From positions 1 to 64,000 of the forward strand of contig JAPOWV010000083.1 in assembly GCA_026707445.1 (NCBI GenBank): DNA of 64,000 bases, read 5' to 3'. Origin of the DNA: Gammaproteobacteria bacterium. GTDB taxonomy: Bacteria; Pseudomonadota; Gammaproteobacteria; Steroidobacterales; Foliamicaceae. This document shows positions 53,539-62,029 of the stretch, in pieces. The translations under genes were made by a program, and so were the position numbers. A model generated the notes under the pieces. It saw nothing but the letters and a program-made list of their open reading frames with translations, had not been told where the DNA came from and made no database searches. Every line of letters begins with the position of its first letter. Position 1 is the stretch's first letter.

Positions 53539-54699
53539 ATGCAAGCGCAACACAAGATTCTGATGGTCGACGACGAATCGGACCTGGAGCAACTGGTCCG
53601 GCAACGGATGCGGCGCGAGATTCGCTCCGGACAGTACGCCTTTCTTTTCGCCGGAGACGGAGTCGAGGCGCTCGAGACCCTGGGCGAACACAGCGACATC
53701 GACCTGGTGCTTTCCGACATCAACATGCCGCGCATGGATGGTCTGACGCTGCTGGAAAAGATCCCGGACGTCGATACCGATCTCCGCTCGGTCGTCATCT
53801 CCGCCTACGGGGACATGAAGAACATTCGCGCGGCGATGAACCGTGGCGCGTTCGATTTCGTCACCAAACCGATCGACTTCGATGACCTGAGAATCACGAT
53901 CGACCGCAGCCTGCGCCAGCTGGAGATGTGGCGCGAAGCCGAGGCCTCGAAGGACAAGCTGCTGACGCTGCAAAGCGAACTGGACGTGGCCCACACCATG
54001 CAGCAGTCGATCCTGCCCAAGCAATTTCCGAAGAACCAGCAATACCAGCTGTACGGCAGCATGGCGCCGGCCCGGAACGTGGGCGGCGATTTCTTCGACA
54101 TCATCCGGCTGGAGAACGGGCTCCTGGGAATGGCCATTGCGGACGTGTCCGACAAGGGCGTCCCCGCGGCGCTGTTCATGATGTCCAGCCGCACCTTGCT
54201 GAAGGGCGCGGCGCTCGGCAGTGAGGACCCCGGCACCGTCGTTACCGTGGTCAACGATCAGCTTCACGACGGCAACGAAGCCAACATGTTCGTGACGCTG
54301 TTCTACGCCGTTTTCGATCCCGAAACCGGTTTGGTGCGCTACGCCAACGGCGGACACAATCCGCCCCTGATCGTCCACAGGGACGGATCCTCGACCATCC
54401 TGCCGCTCACCGGAGGCGTGGCCCTGGGGGTTGCTCCGCAGTTCAAGTTCAGCACGGATCAGGCTCGGCTGGAGCCGGGCGAAGCGCTGGTGATGTATAC
54501 GGACGGCGTCTCGGAGGCGGAAGACCTGGACAGCGAGGAATTCGGCATGGATCGTTTGCTGGAGGTTTTCGCGGGCGCCACGCTGGAGAGCGCGCGGGCG
54601 GCGAACGATGCCGTGTTCGCGGCGGTGCGGGAATTCGCGAGCGACCGCTCGCAGTCGGACGACATCACCTGCCTCGTGCTGCTGAGGTCCGGTTCGTAG
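53539..54699 (+). CDS. Response regulator-PP2C phosphatase (RsbU-like)
   Basis: The product is 386 residues. Receiver domain 1-125 has Asp11-Asp12, phosphoacceptor Asp60 (LVLSDINMPRMDG) and Lys110 (FVTKP). A short helix (AHTMQQSILPKQF, 151-163) leads to a PP2C/SpoIIE domain with metal Asp residues in VGGDFFDII (181-189) and IADVSDKGVPAAL (200-212). Such proteins dephosphorylate STAS anti-anti-sigma factors when phosphorylated. A candidate -10 box TACAAT lies at 53496-53501. The RsbW-like kinase gene starts 2 bp after its stop. Confidence 0.92.
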   Translation: MQAQHKILMVDDESDLEQLVRQRMRREIRSGQYAFLFAGDGVEALETLGEHSDIDLVLSDINMPRMDGLTLLEKIPDVDTDLRSVVISAYGDMKNIRAAMNRGAFDFVTKPIDFDDLRITIDRSLRQLEMWREAEASKDKLLTLQSELDVAHTMQQSILPKQFPKNQQYQLYGSMAPARNVGGDFFDIIRLENGLLGMAIADVSDKGVPAALFMMSSRTLLKGAALGSEDPGTVVTVVNDQLHDGNEANMFVTLFYAVFDPETGLVRYANGGHNPPLIVHRDGSSTILPLTGGVALGVAPQFKFSTDQARLEPGEALVMYTDGVSEAEDLDSEEFGMDRLLEVFAGATLESARAANDAVFAAVREFASDRSQSDDITCLVLLRSGS

Positions 54700-54701
54700 T
54701 C

Positions 54702-55118
54702 ATGAGCGGCGAAATACGCCTGAAGATCCAGGCCAGCCATGAGCAACTGGAGCTGGTGGAGCAGGCCATCGACGAAATGGCCGAACTGGAACAGTGGCCG
54801 GAGGAACTGGTCTTCAAGGTGAAGCTGGTGGTGGAGGAAGTAGGGCTGAACATCATCGACCACGGCTACGGCAACGATGAAACCCAGGAACTGGAATTTC
54901 GCCTCGTCGCCGCTGACGACAGCGTAACGATCGAATTCATCGATGAAGCTGATCCCTTCGATCCCCTGACGGAATCGCCGGACCCGAATATCGACGCGGG
55001 CATCGAGGAACGGCGTATCGGCGGTCTGGGCGTGTACCTGGTGCGGGAGATGATGGACGAAGTCAAGTACGCCCGGGAGGGCAACCGCAACCGGCTGACG
55101 CTGGTAACCCGGCTCTAG
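54702..55118 (+). CDS. RsbW-like anti-sigma factor/serine kinase (HATPase_c_2)
   Basis: The product is 138 residues. The GHKL ATPase shows an N box (VVEEVGLNIIDHGYGND), G1 (FIDEADPFDP, modified) and G2 (RIGGLGVYLVREMMDEVKY). In partner switching this kinase phosphorylates a STAS protein or binds a sigma factor. Its partners here would be the phosphatase immediately upstream and possibly the STAS protein at 58488. The ATG lies 2 bp after the previous stop. Confidence 0.9.
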   Translation: MSGEIRLKIQASHEQLELVEQAIDEMAELEQWPEELVFKVKLVVEEVGLNIIDHGYGNDETQELEFRLVAADDSVTIEFIDEADPFDPLTESPDPNIDAGIEERRIGGLGVYLVREMMDEVKYAREGNRNRLTLVTRL

Positions 55119-55137
55119 CGCCGTGTTACGGGGGGGC

Positions 55138-56292
55138 ATGCGCGGACTGATCCTGATCGCCGGACTGGCGGCTTTTTCGGGCGTCGCGGCCGAGCCGGGA
55201 ATCGACGCAGAGCGCATCCTGTTCGGGCAGTCGGCGGCGCTCACGGGGCCGGCCAGCGGGCTGGGTCAGGCGATGCGGGCCGGAATCGAGGCTGCATTCC
55301 ACGAGGCCAACCGGAACGGCGGCGTGCATGGCCGGCGGCTGGAACTGATTTCGCTCGACGACGGTTATGAGCCGGAAGCCGCGATCGAGAACATGCGCAC
55401 TCTGATCAATGACCGCGAAGTGTTCGCGCTCATCGGTGCGGTCGGCACCCCGACGGCCCGGTCGTCGGTGCCCGTCGCGGCGGCTGCCGGAGTGCCCTAT
55501 ATCGCCCCTTTCACCGGCGCCCCCTTTCTACGCGACGGGCAATGGCAGAACGTGATCAACCTGCGCGCCTCCTACTACCAGGAAACGGAGGCGATGATGG
55601 AATTCCTGACCCGCCGGGGTCTGACGCGCGTGGCGGTCGCCTATCAGGACGATTCGTTCGGCCGTGCGGGGTTCCGCGGCGCCCAGTTGGCCATGGAGCG
55701 GCGAGGGCTGCAGCCGGCGGCCACCGCCGTTTATCCGCGCAACACGATCGCGGTCAAGACCACGCTGCTCGACGTGATGGAAGGCGATCCGGAAGCGGTC
55801 ATCATCGTGGGCGCTCCCGCGCCCGTGGCGGCCTTTCTGAACTGGGGCAGCAAGCTCGAGCTGGACATGGTTTTCATGACGACCTCGTTTGCCGGCGGCA
55901 ACGCATTGATCCGTAACCTGAGCAGCGAAAGCCTGGATTCCGCCGGACTGCTCATGACGCAGGTGGTTCCGCCATTGATGGGCGACGCGCTTCCCGTTGT
56001 CCAGGACTATCTTTCGGCGCTGAAGGAGACTTCTCCGGACGCGGAACCCGGATTCGTTTCCCTTGAAGGCTACCTGGCCGGGCGCATGGCCGTCGTGGCG
56101 ATGGAGCAATGCGGGCCGGAACCGCGGCGCGACCGGGTGCTCCCGATGCTGCGCGATGCGGGCCGGATAGACCTTGGGGGATTCTCGCTGGAGTTCGGGG
56201 CGGAGGATTACCAGGGATCGGATGCGGTCTACCTGACCATAGTGAGCCCGGACGGCGAATACCTGCCCATGGATACGCCGGGAGCACGGTGA
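55138..56292 (+). CDS. Periplasmic ligand-binding protein, LivK-like
   Basis: The product is about 384 residues with a signal peptide (GLILIAGLAAFSGVAA). The fold is type I periplasmic binding protein: ILFGQSAALTGPASGLGQAMRAG split over 30-52, EANRNGGVHGRRLELISLDDGYEPEAA, and IGAVGTPTARSSVPVAAAAGVPYI. No ABC permease or ATPase is nearby; instead its stop overlaps the histidine kinase start (TGATG), so it probably delivers a ligand signal to that kinase. ATG 55138 is used; GTG 55123 is an alternative. Confidence 0.85.
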   Translation: MRGLILIAGLAAFSGVAAEPGIDAERILFGQSAALTGPASGLGQAMRAGIEAAFHEANRNGGVHGRRLELISLDDGYEPEAAIENMRTLINDREVFALIGAVGTPTARSSVPVAAAAGVPYIAPFTGAPFLRDGQWQNVINLRASYYQETEAMMEFLTRRGLTRVAVAYQDDSFGRAGFRGAQLAMERRGLQPAATAVYPRNTIAVKTTLLDVMEGDPEAVIIVGAPAPVAAFLNWGSKLELDMVFMTTSFAGGNALIRNLSSESLDSAGLLMTQVVPPLMGDALPVVQDYLSALKETSPDAEPGFVSLEGYLAGRMAVVAMEQCGPEPRRDRVLPMLRDAGRIDLGGFSLEFGAEDYQGSDAVYLTIVSPDGEYLPMDTPGAR

Positions 56293-58472
56293 TGGATGCC
56301 GGGGCGGACAATGGCAAGGGCGCACTCAGGTCGCGTATCGCGCGAATTCTTGAGAAGCGGCACAAGATTTCGGTCCGCATGTACATGGGGATCGCCGCGG
56401 CCTTGCTGCTCTTCGTGATCGCGAGCGTCAACAGCTGGTTCGCCTTCAACACGGTTGCCGATGCCCAGCGGGGCGTGGTCGATCGCAGCCTTCCCCAGAT
56501 AACCGGCGCCTTTGCGGTAGCCGAACAAAGCCGTACGCTGGTGGCGGCGGCGCCGCGGCTTGCGGCGGCGGGCACGCTTGATGAGCTGGAGGACGTGCGG
56601 ACCTCGGTGGCGGCGAACCGGGAGATTTTCGAATCCCGGATTGACGCGCTCGAGGCGCAGGCCAGCGAGGATCCGGCCATTCAGCGCATGCGCGACCGGG
56701 CCGGCGCCCTGCTCGCCAACATCGAGCAGTTGGACCGGTCGGTGGAGGAACGGTTTCTGATCGCCGATCAGGCCGGCAGGCTGCAGAGGGAAGTTCCCGT
56801 GCTGCACGAAAGTCTGCAACGGCTGTTGGGTCCCGCCATCGACGACCAGTATTTCTTTACCGTGACCGGCTACCGGGACCTGGATTCCGAGCCGGCGCCC
56901 CGAGAGCAGCACATCTCGGAGGGCGAACTGGCCCGCTACCGGCGTCTGGCCGATCTCCAGGTCAACGTGGACAACGCGGTGCAATTGCTGGACCGGGCCT
57001 TCATTGTCGGCGACCCGCAATTGCTCGAACCCCTGCTGGAGAGCTTTGAATCGGCAACGGAGGCGATTACCAGAAACCTGGCGGCCCTGCGCGATCCACC
57101 CGAACCGGCGGCGTTGACGGCCGCTACGGGGCGCCTGCATGAGTTGGGCAGCGGCCGGGAAGCGGCGTTTGCGCTGCGTCGCCGCGAACTCGACCTGGCC
57201 GCCGAGGAAAGGCGCCTGCTAGCGGACAACCGCACCCTGGAGATCGAACTCGGCGCCGAAGCCGAAAGCATGGTGAGCGGCGCGCGCGACAGCGCCCGCG
57301 AATCGACCGATATAGCCAACGAGGCCATCGACACCGGTCAGGTCCTGTTGCTGAGCGTCACCGGAGTGGCGATTGTCGCCGCGCTGCTCATGGGCTCGCT
57401 TTTCATTGGCAGCCTGCTGCGCCGGCTGGAGGGGCTATCCAGCCGCATGCGCCGCATGGCCGCGGGCGATCTCAAGACCAGGGTGGATGTGAGCGGAAGG
57501 GACGAGGTGGCGGACATGGCCGCGGCGCTGGAGGTGTTCCGCGAAGCCTCCCTCAAGGCGCAGAGGCTGGACCTGGTCGAGCGCATGGCGCGGGAGCTGC
57601 GCGACAAGAACGAAGAGCTGGAGCAGGTCCTCGAGGACCTCAAACGGGCCCAGAACCAGATTGTCATGCGGGAAAAGCTGGCGGAACTCGGGGAACTGAC
57701 GGCGGGTGTTGCGCACGAGATTCAGAATCCGCTGAATTTCGTCAAGAACTTTTCCGAAGTGTCGTCGGAACTGGTGGAAGAGCTTCAGGAAGTCTTGAAG
57801 GAAGGAGACGGGCGCCTGAGCGAGGACGACAAGGGTCTGGTCGATGAAATCTGCAGCGACATCGGGTCGAATCTGGAGCGGATCACCCATCACGGCCTGC
57901 GGGCCAACCGGATCGTACGCGACATGCTCAAGATGGGGCGTGGTTCCGGAGACGCGCAGGCCACCGATATCAACGCCCTGCTGGAGGAACACGCGAGGCT
58001 CGCCTATCACAGCGCCCGCGCCTCCGACACCAACTTCAACCTCACCATCGAGGAAGACTACAGTCCGGAAATGAGGGAATTGAGCGTGGTGCCGCAGGAC
58101 CTGGGGCGCGTCTTCCTGAACATGGTGACCAATGCCTGCCACGCCACGCACGATCGCCGGGTCAGGGAAAACGCCGAGAGCGGCAACGGCGCCTACGAAC
58201 CGCTTCTCAAGCTGTCGACACGCCGGACTTCGGACAATGTCGAGGTTGCGATTCACGACAACGGCGGCGGCATTCCGGACGACATTATCGGAAAGATCTT
58301 CAATCCGTTCTTCACGACCAAGCCGACCGACCAAGGCACCGGACTGGGCCTGGCGCTATCGAACGACATCGTGCGCCAGCACGGTGGCGAAATTGCGGTC
58401 GATACCGAACCGGGAGAATCAACCCGGATGGTCGTACGGCTACCGCTCTCGCTGGAGGTTGAAGACTCCTGA
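56292..58472 (+). CDS. Membrane histidine kinase with HAMP domain
   Basis: The product is 726 residues. Helix 1 (YMGIAAALLLFVIASVNSW, 31-49), a helical extracytoplasmic sensor of about 300 residues, helix 2 (about 349-371), HAMP (LRRLEGLSSRMRRMAAGDLKTR region), coiled coil (ELRDKNEELEQVLEDLKRAQ), His475 in GVAHEIQNPLNF, and the ATPase domain with NACHATHD, DNGGGIPDD and GTGLGLALSND. The N terminus is cytoplasmic. ATG 56292 overlaps the binding-protein stop. The likely target is the receiver-PP2C protein at 53539, since no other receiver is encoded nearby. Confidence 0.9.
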   Translation: MDAGADNGKGALRSRIARILEKRHKISVRMYMGIAAALLLFVIASVNSWFAFNTVADAQRGVVDRSLPQITGAFAVAEQSRTLVAAAPRLAAAGTLDELEDVRTSVAANREIFESRIDALEAQASEDPAIQRMRDRAGALLANIEQLDRSVEERFLIADQAGRLQREVPVLHESLQRLLGPAIDDQYFFTVTGYRDLDSEPAPREQHISEGELARYRRLADLQVNVDNAVQLLDRAFIVGDPQLLEPLLESFESATEAITRNLAALRDPPEPAALTAATGRLHELGSGREAAFALRRRELDLAAEERRLLADNRTLEIELGAEAESMVSGARDSARESTDIANEAIDTGQVLLLSVTGVAIVAALLMGSLFIGSLLRRLEGLSSRMRRMAAGDLKTRVDVSGRDEVADMAAALEVFREASLKAQRLDLVERMARELRDKNEELEQVLEDLKRAQNQIVMREKLAELGELTAGVAHEIQNPLNFVKNFSEVSSELVEELQEVLKEGDGRLSEDDKGLVDEICSDIGSNLERITHHGLRANRIVRDMLKMGRGSGDAQATDINALLEEHARLAYHSARASDTNFNLTIEEDYSPEMRELSVVPQDLGRVFLNMVTNACHATHDRRVRENAESGNGAYEPLLKLSTRRTSDNVEVAIHDNGGGIPDDIIGKIFNPFFTTKPTDQGTGLGLALSNDIVRQHGGEIAVDTEPGESTRMVVRLPLSLEVEDS

Positions 58473-58487
58473 CGGCTCCGCGCGGGC

Positions 58488-58823
58488 CTATCCCAGTTTT
58501 GCCAGTGCGTCGTCCTTGCTGTCGTGGATCTCGATGATCTTGTCGAACCCACTCATCTTGAACACTTCGCCTATGGAGCCCGACAGTGAGCACAACATGA
58601 ACTTGGCCTTACGTTGCCAGAGCGTCTTGGCGATCATGAGAACGGCCCGCAAACCCGCACTGCTGATGTAGTTGATATCGCTCATATCGACCAGCACCGC
58701 CGCGTCGTCGTCGCTGATTGAGCCGGTCATGGTCTGATGGAAATCCTGGGCGTTAAAGCCGTCTATGCGCCCGGACGGCGCGGCGACCAGGGTTCCGTTG
58801 CTGCGCTCAATTGGAATATCCAT
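58488..58823 (-). CDS. STAS-domain anti-sigma factor antagonist (RsbV-like)
   Basis: The product is 111 residues. The STAS fold is clear: GRIDGFNAQDF, VLVDMSDINYISSAGLRAVLM, with Ser54/Ser55 as the phosphorylation site, and FKMSGFDKIIEI at the end. ATG 58823 has GGGAGCAAGA upstream. The gene converges with the histidine kinase (16 bp apart) and lies 22 bp after amt, so it may be transcribed with amt or alone. It is the obvious substrate for the RsbW-like kinase and PP2C phosphatase. Confidence 0.9.
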   Translation of the reverse strand: MDIPIERSNGTLVAAPSGRIDGFNAQDFHQTMTGSISDDDAAVLVDMSDINYISSAGLRAVLMIAKTLWQRKAKFMLCSLSGSIGEVFKMSGFDKIIEIHDSKDDALAKLG

Positions 58824-58845
58824 TCTTGCTCCCAAAGCAGGCCAA

Positions 58846-60129
58846 TCAATCACTATCGGGCATCAGCACGAATTCGGGATAGGCCTCTATGCCCAGTTCG
58901 GCAACGTCCTGGCCCAGTTCCTCTACCGTCTCGGACACCCGAGCTCCCATGGCTTTCGCAATCAGCGTCCAAGTGACCCACGAAGCGCCGAAAACGAACG
59001 CTCCGATGACCACGACGCCCAGCAATTGTACTCCGAAGCTGTAGCCTCCGGCAATGCAGACCGCGAGCGTGCCCCATATGCCGGCGAACAGGTGGGCGGG
59101 AACGGCCCCGACCACGTCGTCGATACGCAATCGCTCCAGCATCATCATTCCGGCGGTGCAGACCACGCCCCCCACGGCGCCGATCAGGATGGCCAGCCCA
59201 TGCGGCAAAATGTCCGGACCGGCGGTAATCGACACCAGCCCGGCGATGGCGCCGTTCAGCACCGCCAACAGGTCAACGCGCTTGAGCAGCGGGCGCGATA
59301 CGATCAGGGCGGCCAGCACGCCCCCGGCGGCGGCCAGGTTCGTGTTGACCAGCACGATGCTCATCGCCACCGCATTCTCAACGCCGCCCAGCGCCAGTTG
59401 CGAACCGCCGTTGAATCCGAACCAGCCGAGCCAGAGTATGAAGACGCCCAGCGTGACCGCGGGCACGTTGGAAGGCGGAGTCGGCTTCACGCCCCCGGCG
59501 GCGCGGAACTTGCCGAGACGCGGGCCCACGACGATGGCGCCCGCCAGCGCGGCCCAGCCACCGGTCGAGTGCACGATGGTGGAACCGGCAAAATCGCTGA
59601 AGCCCATCTGGCTCAGCCAGCCCCCGCCCCAGGTCCAGGCGCCCACCAGCGGGTAGATGATCATGGTCAGCACCGCGGTGAAAACGAAAAAGGACCAAAG
59701 CTTCACGCGTTCCGCCAGCGTTCCGGAAACGATCGACGCGGTAGTTGCGACGAAGACCATCTGGAAGAACCAGTCCGACATGACGGAATACTGGTTTGCC
59801 GCCGCCGCTTCCGCCGCCGCCGCAATTTCCGGCGCAGCGGCTTCCGCGGCCACCGCCTCGAGCAGCGCCAGCTCTTCGGCGGACGGCCCGTAGCCGAAGC
59901 TCAGCGTTCCTGCTACGCTGCCCACGTCCAGGTACATCAGGTTGTATCCAACCAGGTAGAAGGTCAACCCGGCAATGGAATAAAGGCCGATGTTCTTCAG
60001 GCAAATGACCGATGCATTCTTGGTCCGCACCGAGCCGGCTTCCAGCATGGTGAACCCGGCGCACATCCACATGATCAACGCTCCCCAGACGAGGAACGCG
60101 AAGGTATTCAGGACAAAGTCAGTGTTCAT
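58846..60129 (-). CDS. amt: Ammonium transporter (Amt/MEP/Rh family)
   Basis: The 427-residue inner-membrane channel has about 11 helices. Signatures: FLVWGALIMWMCAGFTMLEAG at the start, DFAGSTIVHSTGGWAALAGA containing the first conserved channel His, NTNLAAAGG, and HLFAGIWGTLAV with the second. An unusual Ala/Glu-rich insert (EELALLEAVAAEAAAPEIAA and onward, about 80-115) lies in an outer loop. No glnK is adjacent; instead a TorF-type porin gene ends 3 bp upstream, an arrangement seen in marine bacteria. Confidence 0.92.
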   Translation of the reverse strand: MNTDFVLNTFAFLVWGALIMWMCAGFTMLEAGSVRTKNASVICLKNIGLYSIAGLTFYLVGYNLMYLDVGSVAGTLSFGYGPSAEELALLEAVAAEAAAPEIAAAAEAAAANQYSVMSDWFFQMVFVATTASIVSGTLAERVKLWSFFVFTAVLTMIIYPLVGAWTWGGGWLSQMGFSDFAGSTIVHSTGGWAALAGAIVVGPRLGKFRAAGGVKPTPPSNVPAVTLGVFILWLGWFGFNGGSQLALGGVENAVAMSIVLVNTNLAAAGGVLAALIVSRPLLKRVDLLAVLNGAIAGLVSITAGPDILPHGLAILIGAVGGVVCTAGMMMLERLRIDDVVGAVPAHLFAGIWGTLAVCIAGGYSFGVQLLGVVVIGAFVFGASWVTWTLIAKAMGARVSETVEELGQDVAELGIEAYPEFVLMPDSD

Positions 60130-60132
60130 AAA

Positions 60133-60837
60133 TCAGAACTCCGCCGACAGGCTGAGAACCACCCGCGCATCGCACGAGCCGGCACAGTCGGGCGCGTCCG
60201 TATCGTGATACCTGAGATCGAGCGCAAGCCGGGAGAACGAATAGCTCAGCCCGAGGTTCCAGTCCAGGTAGTCCTCGCCGAAATCTTCCGTCACCTGCGA
60301 GAAGCCCACGTTCGCATCCACGCTCAGGGCGTCCGTCAGCCCGCTCGAAAGACCGCCGGTCAAATACCAGCCGGTACCGGTTTCGCCGAAATTGTCGGGC
60401 GTGAAATGCACCGCCCCGGACAGCGAAACCGCATCCAGGTCGTATCCCAGGCCGGCATAAGCCTCGATGAAGTCGTAGCCGGAACTGCTGTCGGCGCCCG
60501 GGTACGCGTAGTAAAGCAAACCGACGTCATAGCTCACATCGTTTGCTTCCCAAGCATATCCGCCATAAATGTCCACTTCGATGGAGGCGTCATCGCCCGG
60601 ACCGAAATCGAGGTTGGATGCCCAGGCGCCCACGTACCAGCCGCTGGAATCCGCCCAGTCCAGGCCGCCCTGTACGGCCGGATCCTCACCTGTCTGCGTA
60701 TAGCCGCGGAATACGTAGTCCGTCGTTACGGCCAGGTTCGCGGATATCGAGGATTCCTCCTGCGCGCCGACCGCGCCCGAGAGACCAAAAGTTGCAACCA
60801 GAACGGTCGCGAAAAGAATTCGCATTCTTAGCGCCAT
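60133..60837 (-). CDS. TorF-family putative outer-membrane porin
   Basis: The 234-residue product has a signal peptide (ILFATVLVATFGLSGAVGAQ). The mature part opens with ISANLAVTTDYVFRGYTQTGEDPAVQGG, the conserved start of the family named gcw_chp or TorF, followed by Gly/Tyr/Trp-rich amphipathic strands and a terminal Phe (LSLSAEF), as in barrels. AAGGAAGG lies upstream of ATG 60837. It is translated just ahead of amt and may supply ammonium or amines to it. Confidence 0.85.
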   Translation of the reverse strand: MALRMRILFATVLVATFGLSGAVGAQEESSISANLAVTTDYVFRGYTQTGEDPAVQGGLDWADSSGWYVGAWASNLDFGPGDDASIEVDIYGGYAWEANDVSYDVGLLYYAYPGADSSSGYDFIEAYAGLGYDLDAVSLSGAVHFTPDNFGETGTGWYLTGGLSSGLTDALSVDANVGFSQVTEDFGEDYLDWNLGLSYSFSRLALDLRYHDTDAPDCAGSCDARVVLSLSAEF

Positions 60838-60909
60838 GCCTTCCTTATCCCCCCTTAGCGCCGAAGCGTGAATGATAGTGCAAACTCAAACGAGTTCCCC
60901 GCGCGCATA

Positions 60910-61971
60910 CTAACCGCCGATGTAATACATTTCCACTTTTCTGTCCGGCGCCCCTGCAGCGTGGCCCGAACTCCGCAATTCGCTGTAGCGGTCCGCGCGC
61001 CTGGACCAGCGGCCCCTCATGAGGTCCAGCAGCGCCGCATCCGGGGCGCCGTCGCGCATCGGGCCGCGCAGGTCGAGCCCCTCCGAGGCGAACAGGCAGG
61101 TAAAGAACCGGCCGTCGGAGGACAGGCGGGCACGGTTGCAGGAGCCGCAAAACGGCTGCGAGACGGAAGTAATGAATCCAAGCTCCCCTTGTCCGTCCGT
61201 GAATTCGTAGCGCCGGGCCACTTCGCCGTGGTAGTTGGCTTCAAGTGTCCGCAGGGGCCAGCGCCGATGGATCGTTTCCACGATCTCCGCGGCCGGCACG
61301 GTTTGCGTTGCGCTCCAGTTGTTGATCGTGCCCACGTCCATGTACTCGATGAACCGGAGGATCATTCCGGTCCCCCGAAAGTAATCGACCAGATCGAGCA
61401 CATGGCCATCGTTTACGCCACGCTGGATTACGGCGTTGATCTTGACCGGGTTCAATCCCGCCGCGCGCGCCTCGGACATTCCGTCCAGCACGGCCTCGAG
61501 GCGCCCCCTGCCCCCGCTCATACGCCGGAACAGCTCTTCGTCCACGGCATCCAGGCTGACGGTCACGCGGTCCAGCCCGGCGGCGGTGAGCGCCGCCGCC
61601 TGCTGCGCGAGCAGCACGCCGTTGGTGGTCAGAGCGATATCCTCGACTCCGTCAAGCCGGGAAAGGTCGCCGATCAGGTCGGCGAGGCCGGCGCGCAACA
61701 GCGGCTCACCGCCGGTGATACGCAGCTTGCAGGCGCCCATTCGGGCAAACAGCCGGGTGAGCCGCACGATTTCGGGGAACGACAGGCGTTCCCGGCTGGA
61801 AAGGAAGCGGAAATTGCGATCGTAGATGTCTTCCGGCATGCAATAAGGGCAGCGGAAGTTGCACCGGTCCATTACGGAAATGCGCAGGTCCCGCAGGGGC
61901 CGCCCCAGCGTGTCGCGCACGCCCGAGCGCAATTCAACGATGCCGCTGGAACTTCCGGAAGATCTCTCCAT
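60910..61971 (-). CDS. moaA: GTP 3',8-cyclase MoaA
   Basis: The 353-residue radical-SAM enzyme starts molybdenum cofactor synthesis. The N-terminal cluster Cys37, Cys41 and Cys44 (CNFRCPYC), RITGGEPLLR, the C-terminal cluster (CGSCNRARLSSDGRFFTC) and the final GlyGly are all present. ATG 61971 gives the usual length. It is divergent from the quinone oxidoreductase gene. No other mo- genes are in the window. Confidence 0.95.
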   Translation of the reverse strand: MERSSGSSSGIVELRSGVRDTLGRPLRDLRISVMDRCNFRCPYCMPEDIYDRNFRFLSSRERLSFPEIVRLTRLFARMGACKLRITGGEPLLRAGLADLIGDLSRLDGVEDIALTTNGVLLAQQAAALTAAGLDRVTVSLDAVDEELFRRMSGGRGRLEAVLDGMSEARAAGLNPVKINAVIQRGVNDGHVLDLVDYFRGTGMILRFIEYMDVGTINNWSATQTVPAAEIVETIHRRWPLRTLEANYHGEVARRYEFTDGQGELGFITSVSQPFCGSCNRARLSSDGRFFTCLFASEGLDLRGPMRDGAPDAALLDLMRGRWSRRADRYSELRSSGHAAGAPDRKVEMYYIGG

Positions 61972-62029
61972 GCGCCAATCTTCGGCGATTACTGTCCTCC
62001 GGGCAAGCCGGATATACTGCCTGCCGCGT

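Noticed and set aside
58765..60831. Very long open frame on the plus strand opposite amt and the porin gene
   Set aside because: It lies antisense to two well-supported membrane genes; composition is His/Arg/Gln-rich with no domain, as expected for a shadow frame in high-GC DNA.
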